From Parvularcula mediterranea (GTDB lineage Bacteria; Pseudomonadota; Alphaproteobacteria; Caulobacterales; Parvularculaceae): 64,000 nucleotides of DNA. The translations under genes were made by a program, and so were the position numbers. The notes below the pieces were generated by a model, which was not told the DNA's origin, searched no databases, and saw nothing but the letters and a program-made list of their open reading frames with translations. Location: contig NZ_JABFCX010000003.1 of assembly GCF_013085255.1 (NCBI RefSeq), positions 1,303,242 to 1,367,241 of the forward strand. Reading direction: 5' to 3'. The stretch's first letter is position 1. Every line of letters begins with the position of its first letter. Shown here one piece after another: positions 27,330-34,466 of the stretch.

Positions 27330-28562
27330 TCAGACAGGCTCCGTGATCGACTTTGACAGTGGACTGAAGAGCTTGGGGCCGTCTTCTGTCACTGCAAAAC
27401 AATCCTCGAGGCGCACGCCGAACTCACCGAAGGTGTAGAGCCCCGGCTCGTTCGAGAAGCACATGCCCGGCGCAAGCTCCATTGTCTCGCTCTCGACGAG
27501 GTTGATGGGCTCGTGTCCCTCCATGCCGATCCCGTGGCCAAGCCGGTGCGAGAGGCCCGGGGTCTGGTAGCGAGGGCCCCAGCCGAGGCTCTCATAGTAG
27601 CTACGAACCGCCCGGTCGACGGAGCCAGCCTCACGCCCGACCAGAGCGTTCTCGAGCGCAATCTCCTGACCCCGCTTCACCGTCTCCCAGACCTCACGCT
27701 GTTTCTTCGTCGGCTCGCCGAGCACGAAGGTCCGCGAGACGTCGCTCTCATAATCATGCACCGCGCAGCCGCAATCCATCAGCACGATGCCCCCTTCCTT
27801 CACCGTCTGCGGAGCATCAGTGCCGTGGGGATAGGCGCTCGCATCGTTGAGGAGCACCATCGAGAACTGAACGTTGCCGCCATGGTGCCGCGTCCGCTGG
27901 CTCATCAGGGCACTGACGTCCTGCTGGCGCATGCCCGGCTCGATAGCAGCATGGACGTCGCGATAGGCGGCGAGTGTCACGTCGGTGGCGACCTGCATCA
28001 GGGCCAGTTCGGCGGGAGACTTGAACATCCGGCACGCGCGGACATAGGGCGCACCGGGAACGACTTTGGCGGAAGGAATAGCCGTGCGGATACCATCCGC
28101 GATGAAGAAGCGCACGCTCTCCTCGATGCCGATCTCGCCATCGCCGACCTTCCAGTCGTCAGCATAGGAACGGACTACGGCGAAGGGGTCCTCGTTCTCG
28201 TTCCACGTCCTGACCGAAGCCGGCACGCCGATCGTCTCCTGCACCGAAGGCTCCTCGAAGAAGGGTGTCACCACCCCGACCTCGCCCTCGGCAGGAATAA
28301 GCAGAAGCGTCGGCCGCTCGGACCGCCACCATCTGAGCCCCGAAAAATAGATCATCGAAGCACCGGGTTCGATCACCAGCATACGGACATTGGAAGCACG
28401 CATCAGGCCCTGCACCTTGGCGAGGCGCGCCATCCGCTCGGCCCGCGTGATGGGCTTGGCGCTCGCCGCGATGTTTTGCGCGGCGGAGGGCATGAGCGGC
28501 GCGGCGGCTCCTGCGACAGCTAGGGCGCCAGCGGATTTCAGAAGCGTGCGTTTGTCGATCAT
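27330..28562 (-). CDS. M24-family metallopeptidase (Xaa-Pro dipeptidase-like) with Tat-like signal
   Basis: The product has 410 residues from the ATG at 28562 (AAGGAGAG upstream). The N-terminus, MIDKRTLLKSAGALAVAGAAA, has a single-Arg Tat-like look, so export is possible. An N-terminal creatinase-like domain (NVRMLVIEPGASMIYFSG) precedes the pita-bread catalytic domain. Likely metal ligands are the two Asp of MDCGCAVHDYESDVSRTF, the His of LSHRLGHGIGMEGHE, and the Glu of SNEPGLY and RLEDCFAV. The substrate is a proline peptide by family; the exact one is unknown. Confidence 0.85.
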   Translation of the reverse strand: MIDKRTLLKSAGALAVAGAAAPLMPSAAQNIAASAKPITRAERMARLAKVQGLMRASNVRMLVIEPGASMIYFSGLRWWRSERPTLLLIPAEGEVGVVTPFFEEPSVQETIGVPASVRTWNENEDPFAVVRSYADDWKVGDGEIGIEESVRFFIADGIRTAIPSAKVVPGAPYVRACRMFKSPAELALMQVATDVTLAAYRDVHAAIEPGMRQQDVSALMSQRTRHHGGNVQFSMVLLNDASAYPHGTDAPQTVKEGGIVLMDCGCAVHDYESDVSRTFVLGEPTKKQREVWETVKRGQEIALENALVGREAGSVDRAVRSYYESLGWGPRYQTPGLSHRLGHGIGMEGHEPINLVESETMELAPGMCFSNEPGLYTFGEFGVRLEDCFAVTEDGPKLFSPLSKSITEPV

Positions 28563-28718
28563 CGGGCTCTCCTTCGTCGCGCGGGACCGTGGCAGGGGCA
28601 GGCGCGAGAAGCAATCGGCGCCGTAATCCGCCGCGCAAGCACCGGACTCCAGCCATTTCCGCCGCAAAGCTGCGGATCAAGCGCGCCGGGCAGGCGGTCG
28701 GCGTGCTATCTTCAGGGG

Positions 28719-30050
28719 ATGAGTTCGTTTCTCACCGCGTTCACCGCCGCCATCGCCGCTTTTGCGCCCGCCACCCTCACCGAAGAGAAGGCGCGGGCCG
28801 ACCTTGAGGCCGCAGCCCAATTGATCCGTACCGAGCACGCGGCTCCGTTTGCTCACTTGCCCGAGGAAGACTGGCAGGCAATTGTCGATCGTCAGCTTGC
28901 GGCTCTTTCAGGGGAGGTCACGGTCCTTGATCTCCACCGGAACCTGACGCGAATGGCCGGAGCGCTCGCCTGTGCCCACAGCTTCGTCAATCTTCCTGAG
29001 GACTTCGATGCGCCATTCAAAAAGGATGCGCAGGGCTTCCCCGAGCCCGTCAGGATCATCGGTGGACGCCTGTTCTTCGCGGGCGGAAAGCTTGCGGGCC
29101 AAGAGGTTCTGTCGATCAATGGCACGCCCGCACCCCTCGTTCTCGATGCTGTCCGAAACGGCGTTGTGATTGATGGCTTCGGCGAAGACCGGAAAGAAGG
29201 GGAAACAGCTCGCCGCTTCGCCTATTTCTACGCGACACAGATTGATCCTTCCCCTGAGGAATTCATCGTCTCTGTCGAAGGTCAGCGGCGGCCCCGGCGG
29301 CTCGAGCCGACCGAGGGCCTTTCTTCGCCCCAGGGCGATCCCGATGATCCCTTCCTTGAGGTTTCAGCCTCGGATGGCGCATTAGAGGTTCGCATCGGTG
29401 GGTTCTACGACCGGGACAGCGACGGTCAGTTCACCGACCTTCTCGACACGGTCAGGGCGAGCCTGGCCAATGACCCGGCCCAGCCCGTTATCGTCGATCT
29501 GAGGGGGAACCCCGGCGGCATCGACGCGTTTGGCGTGGCCACCATTGGGCTCTTCGCCGACGAGCCCTTCACGGTCTATGACGAAGTCACCGCCAATCCC
29601 GGCTTTGACCGCGAGGGCTACACGCTGGAAGAGCGCGCTGATGGTACACTGACGGTCATCGGTCTCGACGGGACCGAGGAAACAGCGCCTGCCTCTACGG
29701 AGCACACAGGCCCGCTCATCATCATCGTGGACAGCCGCACCGGCTCGACGGCCGCAGATGTGGCGAGCCATCTCGATGCCTTTGAGGATGCCATCATTGT
29801 CGGGGAGGAGACGACCGGCGCCTACAACGCCAATTCGAGCGGCTACCTCGATCTCCATGTCCTGCCCAATTCTGGCGCAAGGCTGTATCTGCCGCGCTTC
29901 CGCTACATCACGAGCGCCGCCGATGACCGCTTCATCCATCGCGGGATCATCCCGGACGTCCCCGTGAAGACCTTGCCCGAGGACCTCCGCAGTGGACGGG
30001 ACCGGGCCCACGAAGTCGCGCGGGACATTGCGGCGGGCAGCCAGCGATAG
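28719..30050 (+). CDS. S41-family (C-terminal-processing-like) peptidase
   Basis: The 443-residue product has a hydrophobic N-terminus (MSSFLTAFTAAIAAFAPA) that may be a signal peptide. A helical N-terminal domain is followed by the S41 core. The core reads PVIVDLRGNPGGID, then the likely nucleophile region in VDSRTGSTAADVASHL. It closes with IIVGEETTGAYNANSSGY and the substrate-wall segment HRGIIPDVPV. No clear PDZ domain is visible. The gene lies between trkA and trkH. Confidence 0.8.
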   Translation: MSSFLTAFTAAIAAFAPATLTEEKARADLEAAAQLIRTEHAAPFAHLPEEDWQAIVDRQLAALSGEVTVLDLHRNLTRMAGALACAHSFVNLPEDFDAPFKKDAQGFPEPVRIIGGRLFFAGGKLAGQEVLSINGTPAPLVLDAVRNGVVIDGFGEDRKEGETARRFAYFYATQIDPSPEEFIVSVEGQRRPRRLEPTEGLSSPQGDPDDPFLEVSASDGALEVRIGGFYDRDSDGQFTDLLDTVRASLANDPAQPVIVDLRGNPGGIDAFGVATIGLFADEPFTVYDEVTANPGFDREGYTLEERADGTLTVIGLDGTEETAPASTEHTGPLIIIVDSRTGSTAADVASHLDAFEDAIIVGEETTGAYNANSSGYLDLHVLPNSGARLYLPRFRYITSAADDRFIHRGIIPDVPVKTLPEDLRSGRDRAHEVARDIAAGSQR

Positions 30051-30105
30051 CGCCGGCTACAGAACGGCACGACATCGCAACCAAACCCCGCTAGGGGGCC
30101 ACGCG

Positions 30106-31518
30106 ATGTCGCTCGTACCCGTCCTTCGTTTCCTCGCTTTTGCGCTCTTCGCGGTCGCGCTCGCAGGCCTTGGTCCTTTGCTGCTGGCCACGGGGTTCGA
30201 TGAGGATCCTGCGCCGTTTGCGGCGGCGGTCTTTATCGCGACCTTCCTCGGCGGCTGCTTCTATGCGTTGAGCCGCACCATGACCCTGACGCCGCCGGTG
30301 CGTTCGGGATTCCGCGAGTTGATCCTCGCCCTCTCGATCTTCTGGCTGGCCGTCCCGTTTGCCGCCTGCCTGCCCTTCCTCGCCCAGGGCTTCAGCTTCT
30401 GGAGCGCTTGGTTCGAGGCCGTCTCCGCCGTGACCACCACCGGCGCGTGGCTCTCCGAGCCTGCGGCAAGGGTCAGCCTCTCAGGGATGCTCTACCGCGC
30501 CAGCCTCGAATGGCTTGGCGGCATCGTCAGCCTTGCCACCGCAGCTGCGGTCTTCGTCCGGCCTGAGTTCATCGGCGTCATGCCGCCGGTCCCGCCTTTC
30601 GCGCGGGGCAAGCGCGACAGCTATCTCCGCGCCTTCTCCAGCGCCTTTAACGCCTTCCTCCCGGTCTACGCAGGCGTCACCGCGATGAGCTTCGCAGCCT
30701 TCCTCTTCACCGGTGTCCCCGTCGAGGACGCTGCAGCCCTCGCGCTCTCCCTCATCGCGTCGGGCGGCTTCGCCCCAACGCCGGGCGGCATCGAAGCCTA
30801 CGGCACCGGCACGGTCTTCGTCGCAGGCGTCACGCTCTTCGTCTCGGCGGTGAACTTCGTCGTCATTGCAAGGCTCGCGCTGAGGGGAGGGGATCGCCTG
30901 CGCTCAGGCCCCGATCCTGAGACCCGCGCGCTGCTTCTCCTCATCATCCCCGTCGCGACCCTCTTCTGGTTCACCCTCGAAGGCTGGGCGTTCGAGAATT
31001 ACCCCGCCCAGATCTTCAACGCGATCAGCCTCCTCTCCACCAACGGCGCTCTCATCGGAGAGATCCCCCAGCTCACCCCGCTCCTCGTCACCGCCGTCAT
31101 CGGCGGCGCAGCCGTCTCTACGGCAGGCGGCATCAAGCTCCTCCGCTGGCTCATCACGTTCGAGCGGCTAGGCCACGAGCTCTGGCAGCTCGTGCACCCC
31201 GGCGGCGTCCTCAACACGAGGCGCCCGCCGCTCTTTGAGTTCGGCGTATGGATCCACACCATCGCCTTCACGATCGTCCTCAGCTCCCTGACCCTCACGG
31301 TGGCGTTCTTCGGCTACGAGTTGGAGCTGGCCGTCGGCGTAGCGGTGGCTGTCGTCACGAATGCAGGCCCCCTGATCGAGGCCGTCCCCGGCAGCACCAC
31401 GGACTACATTCAGTTCGCGGAGCCCCTCAGGATCGTCCTCGCCCTCGGCATGATCGCAGGCCGGCTCGAGCTCATCCTCCTGCTCCTCGTTTTCGACCCG
31501 GACTTCTGGCGCGCCTGA
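30106..31518 (+). CDS. trkH: Trk potassium uptake channel subunit TrkH
   Basis: TrkH is the potassium-conducting membrane subunit that works with TrkA. The product has 470 residues from the ATG at 30106. The four pore-loop repeats are visible: SAVTTTGAWLS, IASGGFAPTPGG, SLLSTNGALIGE and VVTNAGPLIEAVPG. Each has the Gly or Asn-Ala-Gly at the selectivity filter, and about ten hydrophobic helices flank them. The start was chosen at MSLVPVLRFLAFALF because homology and the first helix begin there. Confidence 0.9.
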   Translation: MSLVPVLRFLAFALFAVALAGLGPLLLATGFDEDPAPFAAAVFIATFLGGCFYALSRTMTLTPPVRSGFRELILALSIFWLAVPFAACLPFLAQGFSFWSAWFEAVSAVTTTGAWLSEPAARVSLSGMLYRASLEWLGGIVSLATAAAVFVRPEFIGVMPPVPPFARGKRDSYLRAFSSAFNAFLPVYAGVTAMSFAAFLFTGVPVEDAAALALSLIASGGFAPTPGGIEAYGTGTVFVAGVTLFVSAVNFVVIARLALRGGDRLRSGPDPETRALLLLIIPVATLFWFTLEGWAFENYPAQIFNAISLLSTNGALIGEIPQLTPLLVTAVIGGAAVSTAGGIKLLRWLITFERLGHELWQLVHPGGVLNTRRPPLFEFGVWIHTIAFTIVLSSLTLTVAFFGYELELAVGVAVAVVTNAGPLIEAVPGSTTDYIQFAEPLRIVLALGMIAGRLELILLLLVFDPDFWRA

Positions 31519-31586
31519 GCAGAGCACCCTGCGACCCCCTGTCGCGCTCAGTAAATCAGCGCTCTGCTGATCGTTTTCACCTGAGC

Positions 31587-31607
31587 CCCCCTTGCCAGCT
31601 AAGGGGG
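31587..31607 (+). terminator. Hairpin after trkH
   Basis: CCCCCTT (31587-31593) pairs with AAGGGGG (31601-31607) around a 7-nt loop, 68 nt after the trkH stop and 60 nt before hfq. There is no T-tract, so it may be a weak terminator or part of the hfq leader. Confidence 0.35.
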
Positions 31608-31666
31608 CAGCCTCTTACATCGCTGCAGCGCAGCATTTTGCGCGACGATAATGAGAGAGCAGAGCC

Positions 31667-31903
31667 GTGGACAAGCCGAGACCGCTCCAAGACATATTCT
31701 TGAATGAAATTCGGCGCCAGAAGGTGCCCGTGACCTGTTTCCTCGTGAACGGCGTGAAGCTTCAGGGCATCGTGACCTGGTTCGACAGCTTCTGCATCCT
31801 GCTGCGCCGTGACGACCAGACCCAGCTCGTCTATAAGCATGCGATCTCGACCATCATGCCCCAGGGTCCCGTGGACCTGCATGAGGACGTCACCGCAAGC
31901 TAA
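31667..31903 (+). CDS. hfq: RNA-binding protein Hfq
   Basis: Hfq is the hexameric Sm-like RNA chaperone that pairs small RNAs with mRNAs. The 78-residue product starts at GTG, because no ATG is in frame; GAGAG lies upstream. The Sm1 motif is in [33 protein letters not shown] and the Sm2 motif in [12 protein letters not shown]. The residues Q8 and K57-H58 of the RNA-binding proximal face have clear counterparts (PLQDIFL and VYKHAIST). The C-terminal tail is short, as in other alphaproteobacteria. hflX follows. Confidence 0.96.
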   Translation: MDKPRPLQDIFLNEIRRQKVPVTCFLVNGVKLQGIVTWFDSFCILLRRDDQTQLVYKHAISTIMPQGPVDLHEDVTAS

Positions 31904-32064
31904 GGACCGGACCGTCGCGTAAAGAGCCGTTCGAAACCGCCAGGCCCGCCGAGAAGGCGTATGTCATCCATTGTGAGCTGTCCGGCACCGGGCGCTCCCT
32001 CCGTTCCGCCGAAGGCGCGCTGGAGGAGGCTGCGAGTCTCACCCAGGCCATCGGCATCGAGGCC

Positions 32065-33465
32065 GTGCGCGCCGAGAGCGTGAACCTGCAGGAAGCCCGC
32101 CCAGCCACCTTCCTGGGTCAGGGCAAGGTCGACGAGATCGGCGCATGGCTCGAAGCGAACGAGGACGTCGAACTCGTCATCGTCAACGCCCAGCTCTCGC
32201 CGGTCCAGCACCGCAACCTTGAGCGCGCGTGGAAGCGCAAGGTCCTCGACCGGACGCAGCTCATCCTCGAAATCTTCGGCGAGCGCGCCCAGACCAAAGA
32301 GGGCACGCTCCAGGTCGCCCTCGCGCACCTCACGTTCCAGCGCTCGCGCCTCGTCCGCTCCTGGACCCACCTTGAGAGGCAGCGCGGCGGCGCGGGCTTC
32401 CTCGGCGGCCCCGGCGAGCGTCAGATCGAGAGTGACCGCCGCATCCTCGCGGAAAAGATCGACCGCCTGAAGGCCGAGCTTGAACAGGTGCGCCGCACAC
32501 GGAACCTCCAGCGCCGGAAGCGCAAACGCGCGCCGAGCCCTGTGATCGCCCTTGTCGGCTACACCAACGCGGGCAAGTCGACCCTCTTTAAACGGATCAC
32601 CGGGGAGGAGACCTTCGCCAAGGACCTCCTCTTTGCGACCCTCGACCCGCTGATGCGCAAGATCGAGCTGCCGTCAGGGACCGACGCCGTCCTCTCCGAC
32701 ACGGTGGGCTTCATCTCCGACCTGCCCACGGGCCTCGTCGCCGCCTTCAGGGCGACGCTGGAAGAGGTGCTGGAAGCCGACATCGTCGTCCACGTGCGCG
32801 ACATCAGCCACGAAGAAACCGACGCCCAGCGCCAAGACGTCATCGACGTCCTCGCCGAGCTGGGCCTCACCGAAGACACCGACGCGGTCTTCATCGAGGC
32901 CTGGAACAAAATAGACGCTCTCCCCCCGTCTTCCCGGAATGGCGAAGCCATATCCGGGACCCATGAACCAACATCAGCATACCCCGAGACCACGGCAACA
33001 AATCCGCCCACGGACAACCCCTCCGCTACAAACGCGGAGGAAGGAGCCGAAGAAGCAGAGCCGTCTTCCCGGAATGGCGAAGCCATATCCGGGATCCATG
33101 GACCAACAGCCGAAGAACTCAAAACCCTCGCCCGTGATCGCGCGGACTCAGCCGAAGGCACACCCAAGGACCCCCTCACCGTCGCCCTCTCGGCCCAGAC
33201 GGGGGAGGGGGTCGAAGACCTCCTCCGGCTCATCGACGCAGAGCTGACGGCCCTGAGGACAGAAGTCACCTTCGCCCTCAAGGCCGAAGACGGCCAGGCC
33301 GCCGCCTGGCTTTACCGCCACGGAGACGTCCTCACCGACGAAACCCAAGAAGGCGGCACACGAACCATCAGCGTACGCTTAGAGCACAGAGATGTAGGCC
33401 GCTTCGAGAAAGAGCATGGCGGCGTGCCCGTGACGGACGACGAAGCACGGGCGGCAACGGCGTAA
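32065..33465 (+). CDS. hflX: GTPase HflX with an inserted, repeat-derived segment
   Basis: HflX is a ribosome-associated GTPase that splits stalled ribosomes. The HflX domain (ARPATFLGQGKVDEI; FGERAQTKEGTLQVALAHL; GGPGERQIESDRR) is followed by the G domain: GYTNAGKST (G1), DTVGFISDLP (G3), NKID (G4, N281) and SAQTGEG (G5, S376). About 95 residues separate G4 and G5, against about 20-25 usually, because two palindromic DNA elements are inserted in frame. The listed start is GTG 32065. However, homology continues upstream in the same frame to KAYVIHCEL (about 31957), where no ATG, GTG or TTG exists. The true start is therefore uncertain. Confidence 0.85.
   Translation: MRAESVNLQEARPATFLGQGKVDEIGAWLEANEDVELVIVNAQLSPVQHRNLERAWKRKVLDRTQLILEIFGERAQTKEGTLQVALAHLTFQRSRLVRSWTHLERQRGGAGFLGGPGERQIESDRRILAEKIDRLKAELEQVRRTRNLQRRKRKRAPSPVIALVGYTNAGKSTLFKRITGEETFAKDLLFATLDPLMRKIELPSGTDAVLSDTVGFISDLPTGLVAAFRATLEEVLEADIVVHVRDISHEETDAQRQDVIDVLAELGLTEDTDAVFIEAWNKIDALPPSSRNGEAISGTHEPTSAYPETTATNPPTDNPSATNAEEGAEEAEPSSRNGEAISGIHGPTAEELKTLARDRADSAEGTPKDPLTVALSAQTGEGVEDLLRLIDAELTALRTEVTFALKAEDGQAAAWLYRHGDVLTDETQEGGTRTISVRLEHRDVGRFEKEHGGVPVTDDEARAATA
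32926..32973. repeat. Palindromic element inside hflX, copy 1
   Basis: The core at 32933-32958 is an imperfect palindrome: CCCGGA and ATGGC, a GAA loop, then GCCAT, an extra A and TCCGGG. It is flanked by CCGTCTT on the left and ACCCATGAACCAACA on the right. It is translated in the hflX frame as SSRNGEAISGTHEPT. It nearly matches copy 2, 135 nt downstream. Confidence 0.85.
33061..33108. repeat. Palindromic element inside hflX, copy 2
   Basis: The core at 33068-33093 is identical to that of copy 1, with the same CCGTCTT left flank and a closely similar right flank. It is translated in the same frame as SSRNGEAISGIHGPT. The 135-nt offset from copy 1 is a whole number of codons (45). Confidence 0.85.
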
Positions 33466-33548
33466 GGCAGGGCGAAGCGATCCGCCGTAGGGTGCATGTA
33501 GGCAAAGCTGAAATGCACCTCACTTGAGTCAGTTAATGCGGGTGAGAA

Positions 33549-33722
33549 ATGTCACTACGAAATAAAATCATAGCACTCATACTGTTTTTCATCTGTTGTT
33601 TGATATTCGTAGGTCTTGGTGCCCTATACCTGATAAATCAGAGCGATATCTGGCTATGGTCTGCTTTTGCAGTGATGGCTTTCGGAATTTTTGTCACAAT
33701 CCATATGGTTCTCAATGATTGA
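33549..33722 (+). CDS. 57-residue two-helix membrane protein, AT-rich
   Basis: The frame ATG TCA CTA CGA runs 57 codons to a TGA at 33720-33722. The product starts MSLRNKIIALILFFICCLIF and has two hydrophobic helices (about 7-28 and 35-53) with a short NQSDIWLW loop between. A GTGAG lies just before the ATG. The base composition is far more AT-rich than its neighbours, which suggests recent arrival. It lies between the two hflX 3' ends. The function is unknown; it may be a small membrane protein carried by an inserted element. Confidence 0.5.
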   Translation: MSLRNKIIALILFFICCLIFVGLGALYLINQSDIWLWSAFAVMAFGIFVTIHMVLND

Positions 33723-33770
33723 AACTATGTCTGCAAGTCCAATTCGAGGTAAAACAAGCAACCTAGGTCG

Positions 33771-33800
33771 CCTATCTAAATACCAACGAGGTTGGATAGG
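33771..33800. repeat. Nested hairpin downstream of the 57-codon gene
   Basis: CCTAT (33771-33775) pairs with ATAGG (33796-33800), and inside it CCAAC (33783-33787) pairs with GTTGG (33791-33795) around a GAG loop. It could end transcription of the small upstream gene, though there is no T-tract. Confidence 0.35.
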
Positions 33801-33827
33801 ACCCCTCTAACCACTTGAGCAACAGGC

Positions 33828-33855
33828 TAGGGCGGAACGCGAAGCCAGCCGCCGA
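33828..33855. repeat. Short GC hairpin repeat, internal copy
   Basis: TAGGGCGG, AAC, then GCGAAGCCAGCCGCCG closely matches the sequence following the hflX fragment at 34341-34367. A looser version follows the intact hflX stop (about 33466-33490). The ends GGCGG and CCGCC can pair. Confidence 0.5.
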
Positions 33856-33874
33856 TAGATGAAAGACGAATGCA

Positions 33875-34177
33875 GTGAAGCTCCGCAGAATCGGCTTGTA
33901 CATGCTCCCCGTCATAACGCTTCTGGCGGTGGCGACGTTCCTTGTACCAGAGGGCGCAATATCCGTCGTGTACTTCCTAATGACGAGCGCGTTCATCATC
34001 GCCTGCGTCGGAGCCAACTTCTTCGCCTTCGGACCAGTCTGGGAGCGCTTCAAGGGTTCCGAAGCCAGCTTCGCCAAACAGCTCTGGATCATGTCCCCCA
34101 GGGTTCTGCTCGTCATTCCCTACATCATGGTCCCCATGGCGGCGGCCGGGCTCGTGGCCTTCATCCGTTGGGGGTGA
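33875..34177 (+). CDS. Small membrane protein, function unknown
   Basis: The 100-residue product starts at GTG 33875; an ATG nine codons later (33902) is an alternative. Three hydrophobic segments are visible: IGLYMLPVITLLAVATFLV, VYFLMTSAFIIACVGANFFAF and VLLVIPYIMVPMAAAGLVAF. A charged loop (WERFKGSEASFAKQ) lies between helices two and three. There is no family I recognise. It sits inside the accessory patch between hflX and its duplicated 3' end. Confidence 0.5.
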   Translation: MKLRRIGLYMLPVITLLAVATFLVPEGAISVVYFLMTSAFIIACVGANFFAFGPVWERFKGSEASFAKQLWIMSPRVLLVIPYIMVPMAAAGLVAFIRWG

Positions 34178-34190
34178 GGCCGGTTTGCCC

Positions 34191-34343
34191 TACCGCCACG
34201 GAGACGTCCTCTCCGACCAAACCGAAGAAAGCGGCACACGAACCATCAGCGTACGCCTCGAACACAGGAACATAGGCCGCTTCGAAAAAGAGTATGGCGG
34301 CGTGCCGGTGACGGACGACGAAGCGCGGGCAGCATCGGCGTAG
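34191..34343 (+). pseudogene. Duplicated 3' end of hflX (51 codons)
   Basis: This stretch aligns without gaps to the last 51 codons of hflX (33313-33465), from YRHGDVL to the stop. I count 18 differences in 153 nt, about 88 % identity. Roughly half are synonymous, and most amino-acid changes are mild (V to I, D to N, T to S). The frame is kept to its own TAG, but there is no start or upstream hflX sequence, so it is not expected to be made. It marks the right edge of an insertion or recombination event. Confidence 0.8.
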
Positions 34344-34367
34344 GGCGGCTTGCGAAGCCAGCCGCCG
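34341..34367. repeat. Short GC hairpin repeat after the hflX fragment
   Basis: Starting at the fragment's TAG, GGCGGCT can pair with AGCCGCC around TGCGAAGCC, a 7-bp stem. The same motif occurs at 33828-33855, and a degenerate form follows the intact hflX. It may be a terminator-like or REP-like repeat. Confidence 0.5.
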
Positions 34368-34466
34368 GAGCGCGCTGCGGGAGCTGACCGACGCCCTTTT
34401 TCTGCGTCTCTACGATCTGCTCGGATAGCTTGCGAATCTATGTTCGTAGGTGGTTACTGCAAAGCT

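Noticed and set aside
27135..27356. 73-codon plus-strand frame after trkA
   Set aside because: It overlaps the end of the M24 peptidase gene, has no ribosome binding site and no family features. I treat 27105-27329 as non-coding.
33771..33800. Nested hairpin as a tRNA or CRISPR remnant
   Set aside because: It is too short and lacks a tRNA fold, a repeated spacing or an acceptor end; it is listed only as a hairpin.
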